The translations under genes and the position numbers were made by a program. This document shows positions 17,005 to 25,402 of a stretch of DNA of 64,000 nucleotides, in pieces. The stretch is from Oscillospiraceae bacterium. Its GTDB lineage: Bacteria; Bacillota; Clostridia; Oscillospirales; Ruminococcaceae. The notes under the pieces were generated by a model. That model was not told the origin of the DNA and made no database searches. It saw nothing but the letters and a program-made list of their open reading frames with translations. The stretch is taken from positions 20,570-84,569 of the forward strand of contig JAQVCU010000002.1 in the NCBI GenBank assembly GCA_028689635.1, given 5' to 3'. Every line of letters begins with the position of its first letter. Within the stretch, counting starts at the first letter, position 1.

Positions 17005-17958
17005 ATGAAAAAGATACTGGGATTGGCTTTGGCGGCGGTGGCCTGCCTGACGACCTGCATCTGCGCCTGGGCGCTGGACCTGGAGAGCGTGGATGATTTT
17101 AACGATTACATCGTAGCGCCCGGCAGCATCATCGATCTGGAGATCGACGGAGATTTCAGCGATAAGGTGAACCAGCGCAACCAGATGCGCGTAAAAATGG
17201 ATTACGACGACGGGAAATCCCTGGTGAAAAGCGCCACGATCTACCGGGATGACGACGATGACTACTTTGTCCGCATCCGCCTGGTGGAGGCCGAGATCAT
17301 GACCCCAAAAGAACTGCAGGCCACGGTGATCGTATCCACCTCCACCAGCGAAGTGGAAGGATATATCGACACCCTGGTCGGCTATCGGGAGACCTATACC
17401 GACAAGGACAGCCGGTCGGTGAGCCTGGCGGTGGACAACGAGAGCCCGGTGATCGTTTTTGACGAGTATAACACCTTTGCCTCCCTGTATATCCGGGATC
17501 AGGGGGAGTTTCAGGTAAAGCTTACGGATCAGGACGCGGTGAACATGCGTTACAGCACCGATCTGATCAAAGAAGTGGAGCAGGCCCACGAGTACGCCAC
17601 CCTCCGTTACCTTACCTTTGAGGGCGCGCCGCAGTTCGACTATGTGGGTACGATGGAGATCTATGCCAACAAGGGTTCCTATCTGTACCAGTACGACGGG
17701 ACAAAGCTCGCTCAGGTCTCGACGACCTACAGCGGCGGCGCCCTGGTGTTTAAAACAGACGCTCTGGGCTGCTATGTGATCTCGGACCGTGCGCTGAAAA
17801 ATGTAGACGCCGCGGTGCAGCAGCCGGTGGAGACCCCTGCCGCCGAGAGCGGCGAGACGGGCGCCAATTCCGGGAAGGTGAACCCCGAGACCGGCGCCGG
17901 CGCTGCCGCGGCGGTGCTGCTGGCCGCTTTGGCTGGCGCTTCCCTTTTGAAAAAGTAA
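17005..17958 (+). CDS. Secreted cell-surface protein with NPxTG sorting signal, paralogue 3
   Basis: This 317-residue protein shares the architecture of the two upstream paralogues: signal peptide (AWA near residue 27), acidic extracellular domain with DNESPVIVF, FQVKLTDQDAVNMRYST, FEGAPQFDYVGTMEIY and LGCYVISDRALK, then NPETG near residue 293, a short hydrophobic segment and a KK end. It is closer to paralogue 2 in the QDAVNMRYST block than to paralogue 1. A GGAGAGG ribosome binding site precedes the ATG. A promoter and a terminator flank it, so it is a separate transcription unit. Function unknown. Confidence 0.8.
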   Translation: MKKILGLALAAVACLTTCICAWALDLESVDDFNDYIVAPGSIIDLEIDGDFSDKVNQRNQMRVKMDYDDGKSLVKSATIYRDDDDDYFVRIRLVEAEIMTPKELQATVIVSTSTSEVEGYIDTLVGYRETYTDKDSRSVSLAVDNESPVIVFDEYNTFASLYIRDQGEFQVKLTDQDAVNMRYSTDLIKEVEQAHEYATLRYLTFEGAPQFDYVGTMEIYANKGSYLYQYDGTKLAQVSTTYSGGALVFKTDALGCYVISDRALKNVDAAVQQPVETPAAESGETGANSGKVNPETGAGAAAAVLLAALAGASLLKK

Positions 17959-17976
17959 ATCTTGAAATGACCGCAG

Positions 17977-18017
17977 CAAAGCCTCGCCCGTGAGTGACTC
18001 TGGGGCGGGGCTTTGTT
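17977..18017 (+). terminator. Stem-loop terminator after NPxTG paralogue 3
   Basis: CAAAGCCTCGCCC pairs with GGGCGGGGCTTTG (13 bp with one G-U) around a GTGAGTGACTCTG loop. The U tract is weak (TTGTT). Confidence 0.7.
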
Positions 18018-18068
18018 GGGACAGGGGGCGTTGGCCCCTTTGCCCGGCGACGGAAAGGATGGTTCAAC

Positions 18069-19118
18069 ATGGCGGATACGGCAAAGGCTTTAACGCCCAG
18101 CGAGACGGCGGCGTTCTGTTCCCAGGTGACGCTGCTGCTGCGGGCTGGGATCCCTCTTTATGAGGGGATCTCCCTGCTTTTAGAGGACGCGGAGGACGAG
18201 AGGACCCGCAGTATCCTGCGGGTGATGACGGAGAAACTGGATGAAAACGCGCCGCTGTATCTGGCCCTGCGCGCCACGGGCGTATTCCCGGATTATATGG
18301 TGAGCATGGCGGAGATCGGGGCGGCCTCCGGCCGGCTGGAAGAAGTCATGAGCTCCCTTTCCGCTTATTACGAGCGTGAACAGGCCATGCAGGCCCGCAT
18401 CCGCAGCGCCGTGGCCTATCCGGTGCTGCTTTTCGCCATGATGTCGGCGGTGGTGATCCTGTTGGCGGCCAAGGTGCTGCCCATGTTCCGCCAGGTGTTG
18501 GAGCAGCTGGGCGGAGAAATGCCCGCCGCGGCCGGTGCGGTCATGCAGGTGGGAATGTCCGCCGGGACGGTGTTGGCCTGGGTGCTGCCCGGGCTGCTGG
18601 TGCTGATCCTGTTGGGGGCCCTGTGGGGCAAGACGGCGCCGGGCAAGGCCTTTTTCGGCCGCCTGGCCGCGACCTCGGTGTTCACCCGAAAGATCGCCTC
18701 CAAATCGGCGGCGGGGCGCTTTGCGTCCGCCATGTCCCTGATGCTGGCCAGCGGGATGGATACCGACGCGGCGCTGGAAATGGTGCCCGCGGTGCTGGAA
18801 AACCCCTATCTGGGCCGCAAGGTGGAGGAATGCCGCCGTATGATGAAGGAGGGCAGCTCCTTTTCCGAGGCGGTGGCAAAGGCCGGTATCTTTCCGGCGC
18901 TGTTTGCCAGAATGCTGACTGTCGGCGTGAAGACCGGCGCCACCGATACGGTGCTGGCAAAGCTGGCGGGCCTATATGAGGACGAGCTGGAAGAGGCTCT
19001 GGACCGGGCGGTCTCCCTGGTGGAGCCGCTTCTGATCGCGGTGCTTTCGGTGGTGGTCGGGGTCATCCTGATCTCGGTCATGCTTCCGCTGGTGGGCGTT
19101 ATGTCCTCCATCGGGTAA
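18069..19118 (+). CDS. pilC: Type IV pilus/type II secretion inner-membrane platform protein (PilC/GspF family)
   Basis: This 349-residue protein is the membrane platform on which the pilus motor ATPases act. It has the two GspF domains: residues about 12-135 (FCSQVTLLLRAGIPLYEGI...AEIGAASGRLEEVM) and about 215-340 (FASAMSLMLASGMDTDAALEM...VGVKTGATDTVLAKLA), each followed by strong membrane helices. I start at the ATG after GGAAAGGATGG; a longer in-frame version would reach back into the preceding terminator. It heads a tight cluster of pilin-like genes ending in pilT, with small gaps or overlaps. The extension ATPase PilB is not encoded here. Confidence 0.92.
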   Translation: MADTAKALTPSETAAFCSQVTLLLRAGIPLYEGISLLLEDAEDERTRSILRVMTEKLDENAPLYLALRATGVFPDYMVSMAEIGAASGRLEEVMSSLSAYYEREQAMQARIRSAVAYPVLLFAMMSAVVILLAAKVLPMFRQVLEQLGGEMPAAAGAVMQVGMSAGTVLAWVLPGLLVLILLGALWGKTAPGKAFFGRLAATSVFTRKIASKSAAGRFASAMSLMLASGMDTDAALEMVPAVLENPYLGRKVEECRRMMKEGSSFSEAVAKAGIFPALFARMLTVGVKTGATDTVLAKLAGLYEDELEEALDRAVSLVEPLLIAVLSVVVGVILISVMLPLVGVMSSIG

Positions 19119-19131
19119 AAGGAGGGGTTCT

Positions 19132-19470
19132 ATGCGTGCGTTCAAGGCGCCCCGCCGTTCCCTTTTTTCCCGCCAGACGGCGTTTTCCGCCCTCTTGTTC
19201 GCCGCGGTCCTGCTGGTGGCCCTGTGGGCAGTGGGGGGGATAAGCGGCCGCACCTCCCAGGAGCAGGAGGATATCCTGCGAAACGCGGTCAAACGGGCGG
19301 CGGTACAGTGTTACGCCATCGAAGGGGCTTATCCCTCCGGGGTCGACTACCTGGAGGAGCATTACGGCCTGGTGGTGGATCATGAAAAATACGAGGTCTT
19401 CTACAGCACCTTTGGCTCCAATATCATGCCGGATGTGGATGTGTTCCGGAAAGGCGGTGCCGCAGGATGA
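19132..19470 (+). CDS. Small membrane-anchored protein of the pilus cluster
   Basis: This 112-residue protein has a basic N-terminus, one membrane helix (residues about 17-38), and a short extracytoplasmic domain with an ILRNAVKRAAVQCYAIEGAYP segment. That helix-plus-short-domain layout is like type IV pilus-associated minor pilins, and the YAIEGAYP motif with its conserved Cys recurs in such small proteins. There is no classical prepilin peptidase site with Gly and Glu5. AAAGGAGGGG precedes the ATG. It overlaps the next gene by 4 bases. A role in pilus assembly is inferred from position. Confidence 0.65.
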   Translation: MRAFKAPRRSLFSRQTAFSALLFAAVLLVALWAVGGISGRTSQEQEDILRNAVKRAAVQCYAIEGAYPSGVDYLEEHYGLVVDHEKYEVFYSTFGSNIMPDVDVFRKGGAAG

Positions 19471-19940
19471 AGAAAAAACACGCGCTGGGGACGGAGTTCC
19501 TCTTCGCTTTGGCACTGCTGTGCGTTTTTGCCCTGTGCTCGGTGCTGCTGGTGACCATTGGCGGCGGCGTTTACCGGGATATCGTCGCGGGGATGGATGA
19601 AAACTATGCCCTGCGCACATCCCTTTCCTACGCGGCGACCAAAGTGCGCCAGGGAGACCGGGAGGGCGGCGTCAGCTTGCGGGATGCAAACGGCGTGGAG
19701 GCCTTGGTGCTGGAAGAACCTCTGGGGGATCGAACCTTCGAGACCTGGATCTATCACAAGGATGGAAAGCTGTGGGAGGTTTTTATGGAGCAAGGCGGTG
19801 AATTTGACCTCTCCGGCGGCATGGAGATCATGGAGATCGAGCGCTTTGCTTTTGATTGGGAAAACGGCTGGCTCACCTTTACGGCGGGGGACGGCGAAGC
19901 CGAGGAATCGCTGTCGGTTTTTCCGAGAACAGGAAGGTGA
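19467..19940 (+). CDS. DUF4860-like pilus cluster protein
   Basis: This 157-residue protein has one N-terminal helix (residues about 9-33) and a soluble C-terminal domain with SYAATKVRQGD and a repeated beta-strand pattern. It resembles the DUF4860 proteins found in clostridial type IV pilus gene clusters; I base this on pattern memory, not on a search. The start overlaps the preceding stop as ATGA. It probably faces outward as a minor pilin-like part. Confidence 0.6.
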   Translation: MKKKHALGTEFLFALALLCVFALCSVLLVTIGGGVYRDIVAGMDENYALRTSLSYAATKVRQGDREGGVSLRDANGVEALVLEEPLGDRTFETWIYHKDGKLWEVFMEQGGEFDLSGGMEIMEIERFAFDWENGWLTFTAGDGEAEESLSVFPRTGR

Positions 19941-19944
19941 GCGG

Positions 19945-20370
19945 ATGAAACAGAGGACAAAAGATCCCATACGTTCCGGGGCTCCGTTGGCGGAGCTGAT
20001 CGTCGCCATCGGCGTTTTTGCCTTTGCCGGGGCGCTGGCCTTACAGCTGTTTGTTGGGGCCAGGTTCACGGCGGAAAAGGCCCGGGACATGACCCGGGCG
20101 GTGACGGTGGCCCAGACCCTGGCGGAACGCTTTAAAGCAGGAGAAGCCGGGGCGGGAGCTTTTTATTATGACAAAAACTGGGAAGAAACGGTGGCCCCCG
20201 ATCTTTTTGAGATGGAGCTGTCCGTAACGCAGGAGGACGGCCTGCGCCGGGGCGAGATCCTGGTGCGCAGAAGCCGGCCCTATCCCTTTTTGAAAAATGA
20301 CGGCGGCGCGGTGCTGCTTTACACCCTGGAAACGGCGTGTTATGACCAGGAAGGGGGCGGGGCGGCATGA
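19945..20370 (+). CDS. Pseudopilin-like protein
   Basis: This 141-residue protein has an N-terminal helix with the sequence LAELIVAIGVFAFAGALALQLF, which fits a pilin-type helix with Glu soon after the start of the hydrophobic run. A prepilin cleavage site (basic leader, then G, A, PLAEL) is plausible at residues 11-12. A GGAAGGTGAGCGG region gives the ribosome binding site. The rest is a small globular domain with one Cys near the end. It lies 4 bases after the DUF4860-like gene and overlaps the next gene by 4 bases. Confidence 0.65.
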   Translation: MKQRTKDPIRSGAPLAELIVAIGVFAFAGALALQLFVGARFTAEKARDMTRAVTVAQTLAERFKAGEAGAGAFYYDKNWEETVAPDLFEMELSVTQEDGLRRGEILVRRSRPYPFLKNDGGAVLLYTLETACYDQEGGGAA

Positions 20371-20849
20371 ATGGGAAAGCCCATGTGGGCACCGCCACCA
20401 TCCTTACGGTTTTTATGGTGCTGTGCCTTTCTATTTTTGGGGTGCTTTCGGTGGTCTCCGCTCAGGCGGATCTAAAGCTCGCGCAGAAAACAGGGGAGGC
20501 GGTGCGGGATTACTACGCCGCAGACGCCCGCGGGGAGGAGGACCTTGCCCGGGTGGACGCCATCCTCAAAGCGCAGCTGGAGGAAACCCAGGGCCAGCCG
20601 GGGCTGGATGATCTGCAGCGGGCAAGCCTTAAGCTGACCCAGGCCGGTTTTACGGCGAACTTGGGGGAAGAGGGCCTGCTGATCTCCTGGTCGGAAGAGG
20701 CCGGGGAAGGGCAGACGCTGGAGATCGAGCTGGCGGCGCCCCTGTCGCCCTCATCTGTCCGCTGGGATATTCGCCGCTGGCAGCTTGTTCGGACGGCACA
20801 GGAGGAAGAAGAAGATTTCGGGGTCGATCTCTGGGACGGGGTCTCCTGA
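20367..20849 (+). CDS. Minor pilin/PilX-like membrane protein
   Basis: This 160-residue protein has an N-terminal hydrophobic helix (about residues 9-32) and an outside domain that is rich in Glu and Asp, with the segment TGEAVRDYYAADARGEEDLARVDAI. PilX/GspK-type minor pilins have a similar layout, where residues after the helix contain a conserved YYAAD-like element. It ends in the acidic EEEEDFGVDLWDG tail. It precedes pilT by 22 bases. Confidence 0.6.
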   Translation: MNGKAHVGTATILTVFMVLCLSIFGVLSVVSAQADLKLAQKTGEAVRDYYAADARGEEDLARVDAILKAQLEETQGQPGLDDLQRASLKLTQAGFTANLGEEGLLISWSEEAGEGQTLEIELAAPLSPSSVRWDIRRWQLVRTAQEEEEDFGVDLWDGVS

Positions 20850-20871
20850 AAAAGGAAGGAAGAGGCTGGGC

Positions 20872-21933
20872 GTGGAACTGGAAAAAATATTGGAAGAAGC
20901 AGTGGAAAGAGGCGCCTCCGATGTATTTATCGTAGCGGGCCTTCCCATCTCGTTCAAGATACAGGGGAATATCCTCCCCGTGGAGGAACGCCGCTTGCAG
21001 CCAGGGGATACCGAACTGCTGCTGCGCAGCATCTACGCGGCGGCGGACGGGCGGGACTATGCGGCTTTCCGGGCAAGCGGGGATGACGATTTTTCGTTTT
21101 CCATCAAATCGGTGGGCCGTTTTCGCGTCAACGCCTATCAGCAGCGGGGTTCTTTGGCCGCGGTGATCCGCGTGGTGCTCTTTGAGCTGCCAGATCCCAG
21201 CGAGTTGGGGATCCCGGAGGAGGTCATGGAGCTGGCGAAAAAGACCAAAGGGATGATCCTGGTCACCGGTTCCGCCGGAAGCGGCAAAAGCACCACCCTC
21301 TCCTGCCTGGTGGATCGGATCAATTCCACCCGCAACTGCCATGTGCTCACGTTGGAAGACCCCATCGAATATCTGCACCGGCACAAAAAAAGCATTGTCA
21401 GCCAGCGGGAGATCACGGTGGATACCAAAAGCTACAGTCTGGCCCTGCGCTCGGCCCTGCGCCAATCCCCCGATGTGATCCTGGTGGGGGAAATGCGCGA
21501 CCAGGCCACCATCGAGATCGCCCTGACGGCGGCGGAGACCGGCCATCTGGTGCTTTCCACCCTGCATACGGTGGGGGCTGCCAATACCATCGACCGCGTG
21601 ATCGACGCCTTTCCGCCGGAACAGCAGCACCAGGCGCGCATCCAGCTCTCCATGGTGCTGCAGGCGGTGGTTTCCCAGCAGCTGGTCCCATCCCCCGTCA
21701 AGGGGCGGATCCCCGCCTTTGAGATCATGATGGGTACCCCCGCCATCCGCAACATGATCCGGGACGCCAAGATCCATCAGATTGATTCGGTGATCTATTC
21801 CTCGGCGGATCAAAAAATGCGCACCATGGATTCCGATCTCCTGCGGCTGTACCGCCAGGGGGATATTTTGGCGGAGGACGCCCTGCTTTACAGCGCCAGC
21901 CCCGAGATGATGGCCAAAAACCTTCAGCGCTGA
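20872..21933 (+). CDS. pilT: Type IV pilus retraction ATPase PilT
   Basis: This 353-residue hexameric ATPase should power pilus retraction. Its signatures are a Walker A GSAGSGKSTT, the Asp box LTLEDPIEY, a Walker B DVILVGEMRD, the His box HLVLSTLHT, and the PilT-specific AIRNMIRD near the C-terminus. I start at GTG (codons VELEKILEEAV) because AAGGAAGGAGAGG precedes it and the length then matches PilT; an upstream ATG at 20785 would overlap the previous gene by 65 bases. No PilB is encoded nearby, so extension must depend on a gene elsewhere, or this is a retraction-only or assembly variant. Confidence 0.92.
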   Translation: MELEKILEEAVERGASDVFIVAGLPISFKIQGNILPVEERRLQPGDTELLLRSIYAAADGRDYAAFRASGDDDFSFSIKSVGRFRVNAYQQRGSLAAVIRVVLFELPDPSELGIPEEVMELAKKTKGMILVTGSAGSGKSTTLSCLVDRINSTRNCHVLTLEDPIEYLHRHKKSIVSQREITVDTKSYSLALRSALRQSPDVILVGEMRDQATIEIALTAAETGHLVLSTLHTVGAANTIDRVIDAFPPEQQHQARIQLSMVLQAVVSQQLVPSPVKGRIPAFEIMMGTPAIRNMIRDAKIHQIDSVIYSSADQKMRTMDSDLLRLYRQGDILAEDALLYSASPEMMAKNLQR

Positions 21934-21958
21934 CCTTGGCGCCCCATGGACGGAAACG

Positions 21959-21997
21959 AAAAAGCACCGCCCGCTTATCAAAGCGGGCGGTGCTTTT
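21959..21997. terminator. Bidirectional terminator between pilT and manA
   Basis: AAAGCACCGCCCGC pairs with GCGGGCGGTGCTTT around a TTATCAAA loop; A and T runs flank both sides, so it serves both convergent genes. Confidence 0.92.
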
Positions 21998-22010
21998 ACC
22001 ATATCGGGGG

Positions 22011-22973
22011 TTATTCGACGTTGGGAAGGGTGGTGCGCAGCAGGCGGCAGGCGCCGGATATCCGGTATTCGCCGCAGCTTGCGGGCACAAACAGGGTTTT
22101 GCCTTTGGAAAAGGAGAGATAACCGGCGGCGCTTTGCAGCTCGCCGGAGCCATCGGCGCAGAGCAGGGCGTGGAAGGTGCTGCCGTCGGTGGAAAAAACC
22201 TTTTCGCCGTCGATATCAAGGCGATGGACGGTAAAATAGGGGGAGCGCACCAGCGGGACAGAGCCGTTCCCGTCAGGGCAGGCCATGGGCCGGTAAGAGG
22301 GGGAGGGGAGAAAGTTGATGACGTCCAGGGCCTTTTCCACATGGAGAGGGCGCAGACGGCCGTCTTTATCCGGACGGTTGTAGTCCCATACGCGGTAGGT
22401 CACGTCGGAGCTTTGCTGGATCTCGGCCAGGACGATGCCACGGCCGATGGCGTGGAGGGTGCCGGGGGTGATGTAGAAAATATCGCCGGGCTTTACCTCC
22501 ACCCGGTTGAGCAGGGTCTCCACAGTCTCTCTTTCCAGATGCAGCAAAAACTCCTCCCGGGAGACGGGGCGGCACAGCCCATAGTAGAGGTATGCGCCGG
22601 GTTCACATTCCAGAATGTACCAGAGCTCTTCCTTGCCATATTGGCATTCATGTTTCAGGGCATATTCGTCCGAAGGGTGCACCTGGACGGAGAGGTTTTC
22701 ATCGGCGTCAATGAGCTTGATGAGAATGGGAAAATCGTCAAAATGGGCGGCACGGGTACCTGTTACAGCGGTTTTGAAGCGCTGGACGTAGGCGGAGAGC
22801 GGGGTGCCTTTGTAGGCGCCGCTTCCCACGATGGAGCAGCCGCTGGGATGACAGGAAAGCTCCCAGGTCTCGGCCAGAGGTTCCAGTTCCGTCTCTTTAT
22901 CATATTCGTTTTTTAGCCGGTGGCCGCCCCAAAGGACGGAACGGCAGTAAGGGATCAGGCGAAAGGGTTCCAA
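22011..22973 (-). CDS. manA: Mannose-6-phosphate isomerase, class I
   Basis: This 320-residue cytoplasmic enzyme interconverts fructose 6-phosphate and mannose 6-phosphate. Zinc ligands are visible in QVHPSDEYALKHE and in the later GTLHAIG. A WGG near the start and a W-E-L-S-C-H segment (residues 37-42) are typical of the short Bacillus-like class. It stands alone: the terminator with pilT lies downstream, and the next gene upstream ends with its own terminator. It likely feeds mannose use or supplies mannose 6-phosphate for surface polysaccharide. Confidence 0.93.
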   Translation of the reverse strand: MEPFRLIPYCRSVLWGGHRLKNEYDKETELEPLAETWELSCHPSGCSIVGSGAYKGTPLSAYVQRFKTAVTGTRAAHFDDFPILIKLIDADENLSVQVHPSDEYALKHECQYGKEELWYILECEPGAYLYYGLCRPVSREEFLLHLERETVETLLNRVEVKPGDIFYITPGTLHAIGRGIVLAEIQQSSDVTYRVWDYNRPDKDGRLRPLHVEKALDVINFLPSPSYRPMACPDGNGSVPLVRSPYFTVHRLDIDGEKVFSTDGSTFHALLCADGSGELQSAAGYLSFSKGKTLFVPASCGEYRISGACRLLRTTLPNVE

Positions 22974-23085
22974 TTTTTTTCAAACCTCCCAAATCGGGCC
23001 AGAATAGATTTTAAAACGCCATTGTTTATTATAGCGGCTGGCGCGCAAAAAGCAAAGAGAAAAAACACCGTTTGCGTAAACTTTT

Positions 23086-23126
23086 CACAAAAAAACGGCG
23101 GGGGGTCCATTACAGACCCCCCGCCG
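23086..23126 (-). terminator. Intrinsic terminator of the F420-ligase-like gene
   Basis: On the minus strand CGGCGGGGGGTC pairs with GACCCCCCGCCG around a seven-base loop, and is followed by a run of seven U. Confidence 0.92.
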
Positions 23127-23155
23127 CGGGGAAAACCGGAACGCGCCGATTCCGG

Positions 23156-24346
23156 TCAGATGGAATAATTGTCAAAATACCCCTGGATCCATACGATGGG
23201 GGTGCCCTTGTCGCCGCTGCCGGAGGTGAGGTCGCAAAGGGAGCCGATCAGGTCGGTGAGCTGGCGGGGCGTGGTGCCCTGGGAAGCCATGGAACCCTTG
23301 AGATCCCCGTCTTTCTCCCGAATGGCCTGGGCGATGGCCGCTTTGAGGGCGTCGCCGTGCAGGTGGGCAAACTTATTGTCGGCCAGATATTTCAGCTTGA
23401 GCTCATTGGGGGTACCGGCAAGGCCGGAGGTATAAGCCGGGGAGACCACCGGGTCAGCCAGCTCCCAGATCTTGCCCACAGGGTCTTTAAAAGCGCCGTC
23501 GCCGTACACCATGACCTCCAGGGTCTTGCCGGTGGCCTCAAACAGGGAGGCCTGCACCTTCTCCACAAAGGCCTGGCAATCCCGAGGGAAAAGTTTGACG
23601 GTGGTTTCAGTGGCCTTGTTGGAACCCAGCAGGCCACAGAAATCGTTGCAGCCGCTGCCGTTTACCGGGGAGGTGAGCAGATCGTCCAGGCCCAGGACGA
23701 CGCCAGCCCCGGCGGCCTTTAAGATGCGCTTGGTGCGGCGGCGGGTGTGGATGTCGCAGGCGAGCACATCGCCGGCGTAGGCCAGCACCGTGGCGGGATG
23801 GTTGGAGAAAATGACCTCCACTTCGGCGCCGCAGGCGGTGATGAGCTCCTTGTAATATTCCACGTAGTCCACACCGGTAAAGGGATGGAGCTGGAAGCCG
23901 AACAGCTCGCGGTACTGCTTTTCGCTCAGGGTATCCGTCCAGGGATTGACCCCTTTTTCATCCAGCATATCCGGATCGATGAGATGGTTGCCCACTTCAT
24001 CGGAGGGATAGCTCAGCTGCAATACTACCTTTTTGACGCCGGAGGCGATGCCCTTGAGGCAGATGGCGAAACGGTTGCGGCTGAGGATGGGGAACACCAC
24101 GCCCACGACGCCGCTGGGGAATTTGGCGCGCACATCGGCGGCGATATCTTCCACGCTGGCATAATTGCCCTGGGCGCGGGCCACCACAGCCTCGGTGACG
24201 GCGACGATATCCTTGTCGTGGAAAGCGACGCCCTCGCTTTTCCCGCAGTTTAAAATGCTCTCGGTGACGATAGCGGCCAGGTCGTCGCCCTGGCGGATAA
24301 TGGGTGCGCGTACGCCGCGCACAACGGTACCGACTGTTCTTTCCAT
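23156..24346 (-). CDS. CofE-like protein (coenzyme F420-0:L-glutamate ligase family)
   Basis: This protein of about 396 residues falls into the F420-ligase family: the start motif VRGVRAPII..GDDLA, then DIVAVTEAVVARAQG, NDFCGLLGSNKATETTVKLFP, and VMVYGDGAFKDP. The known enzyme adds glutamate to F420-0, but Clostridia usually lack F420, so the true substrate here is uncertain. I favour the second ATG (24346), because the AAAGGA ribosome binding site overlaps the first. A LysR gene is divergent from it, and their -10 elements overlap, which suggests shared regulation. Confidence 0.75.
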   Translation of the reverse strand: MERTVGTVVRGVRAPIIRQGDDLAAIVTESILNCGKSEGVAFHDKDIVAVTEAVVARAQGNYASVEDIAADVRAKFPSGVVGVVFPILSRNRFAICLKGIASGVKKVVLQLSYPSDEVGNHLIDPDMLDEKGVNPWTDTLSEKQYRELFGFQLHPFTGVDYVEYYKELITACGAEVEVIFSNHPATVLAYAGDVLACDIHTRRRTKRILKAAGAGVVLGLDDLLTSPVNGSGCNDFCGLLGSNKATETTVKLFPRDCQAFVEKVQASLFEATGKTLEVMVYGDGAFKDPVGKIWELADPVVSPAYTSGLAGTPNELKLKYLADNKFAHLHGDALKAAIAQAIREKDGDLKGSMASQGTTPRQLTDLIGSLCDLTSGSGDKGTPIVWIQGYFDNYSI

Positions 24347-24417
24347 AGTTTTCTGCATCCTTTCTGCTGCCGCCGGGGAGGGGGGCGGCTGTCCGCCGGG
24401 CGGGCAATAAATTTCCG

Positions 24418-24446
24418 TTGCGCTTTGTCTTTATCTTTATTATAAT
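24418..24446 (+). promoter_or_regulatory. Probable promoter of the LysR-type gene
   Basis: TTGCGC and TATAAT with a 17-base spacer. It overlaps the divergent promoter of the F420-ligase-like gene. Confidence 0.65.
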
Positions 24447-24467
24447 AAAAACGTTAGTATAAGTAAA
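24439..24467 (-). promoter_or_regulatory. Probable promoter of the F420-ligase-like gene
   Basis: On the minus strand TTTACT and TATAAT are separated by 17 bases. The -10 elements of the two divergent promoters share bases 24441-24444. Confidence 0.65.
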
Positions 24468-24505
24468 ATTATTATTTTTGATGGATGCGATAAGGAGAAC
24501 TCATA

Positions 24506-25402
24506 ATGGATAAAAATCTGGAGCTTTATCGCACCTTTTGGATGGTGGCGCGTCTGGGGAGCTTTTCCGCCGCCGCCCGGGAGCTGTACGTCAGCCAGCC
24601 GGCGGTGAGCCAGGCGGTGCGGCAGCTGGAGGAGTGCCTGGAGGTGCGGCTGTTTGTGCGCCGGGCCCGCGGGGTGGCCCTCACCGAGGAGGGGCGCCAG
24701 CTGTTCCATTATGTGGAACCGGCCATGGGCCTGTTGGAAGCCGGCCGGGACAGGGTGCTTCAAATGAAGCAGCTGTTGGGAGGGGAACTGCGCATTGGCG
24801 CGGGGGATACCATCTCCAAACATTTTCTGCTGCCCTACCTGCAACGGTTCCATGAGGCGTACCCCGGGATCCATCTGCATGTGACCAACCGCACCAGCGC
24901 GGAGACTTTGGATTTGCTGTACAGCGGCGCGGTGGAGTTGGCGCTGGTGAACGCGCCGGTGGAGGGGGAGAACCTGGAAGTATGGGAATGCCTGCAGCTT
25001 CACGACGTCTTTGTGGCCGGTCCGGCTTTTGAGGAGCTGCGGGGCAGGCCGGTCTCCCGCGGGGAGCTGGCCCGGCAGCCCCTCGTCATGCTGGAAAGGC
25101 TTTCCAACACCCGGCGGCAGATCGACCAGTGCTTTTTGCAAAGCGGGGTGGAGCTCTCGCCGGAGATCGAGCTGGGCGCCCACGACCTGCTGCTGGATTT
25201 TGCCCGTTCCGGCCTTGGGGTGGCTTCGGTGATCCGAGAATTTGCGAGGGAACCGCTGGAAAACGGGGAACTGTTTGAGGTGGATCTGCGGGAGCCGTTG
25301 CCCGTTAGGGCGGTGGCCCTCTGCCGCCGGTCGGATCTGGAGCCCGGGCCGGCGGCCCAAAAATTTTCGAAGATGCTGAAGGGGGAGGAAAACGGTGGTT
25401 AA
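24506..25402 (+). CDS. LysR-family transcriptional regulator
   Basis: This 298-residue regulator has the LysR winged helix-turn-helix at residues 1-60 (FSAAARELYVSQPAVSQAV) and a periplasmic-binding-like effector domain beyond residue 90. The length is typical. It is divergent from the F420-ligase-like gene, the usual arrangement for a LysR target, so it probably controls that gene together with itself. Its 3' end overlaps the start of the RNA methyltransferase gene by 8 bases, so those two are transcribed together. Confidence 0.93.
   Translation: MDKNLELYRTFWMVARLGSFSAAARELYVSQPAVSQAVRQLEECLEVRLFVRRARGVALTEEGRQLFHYVEPAMGLLEAGRDRVLQMKQLLGGELRIGAGDTISKHFLLPYLQRFHEAYPGIHLHVTNRTSAETLDLLYSGAVELALVNAPVEGENLEVWECLQLHDVFVAGPAFEELRGRPVSRGELARQPLVMLERLSNTRRQIDQCFLQSGVELSPEIELGAHDLLLDFARSGLGVASVIREFAREPLENGELFEVDLREPLPVRAVALCRRSDLEPGPAAQKFSKMLKGEENGG

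Noticed and set aside
20785-20871. Longer start for PilT
   Set aside because: It would overlap the previous gene by 65 bases and add a basic Ser/Gly-rich tail that is not part of the family; GTG 20872 has a ribosome binding site.
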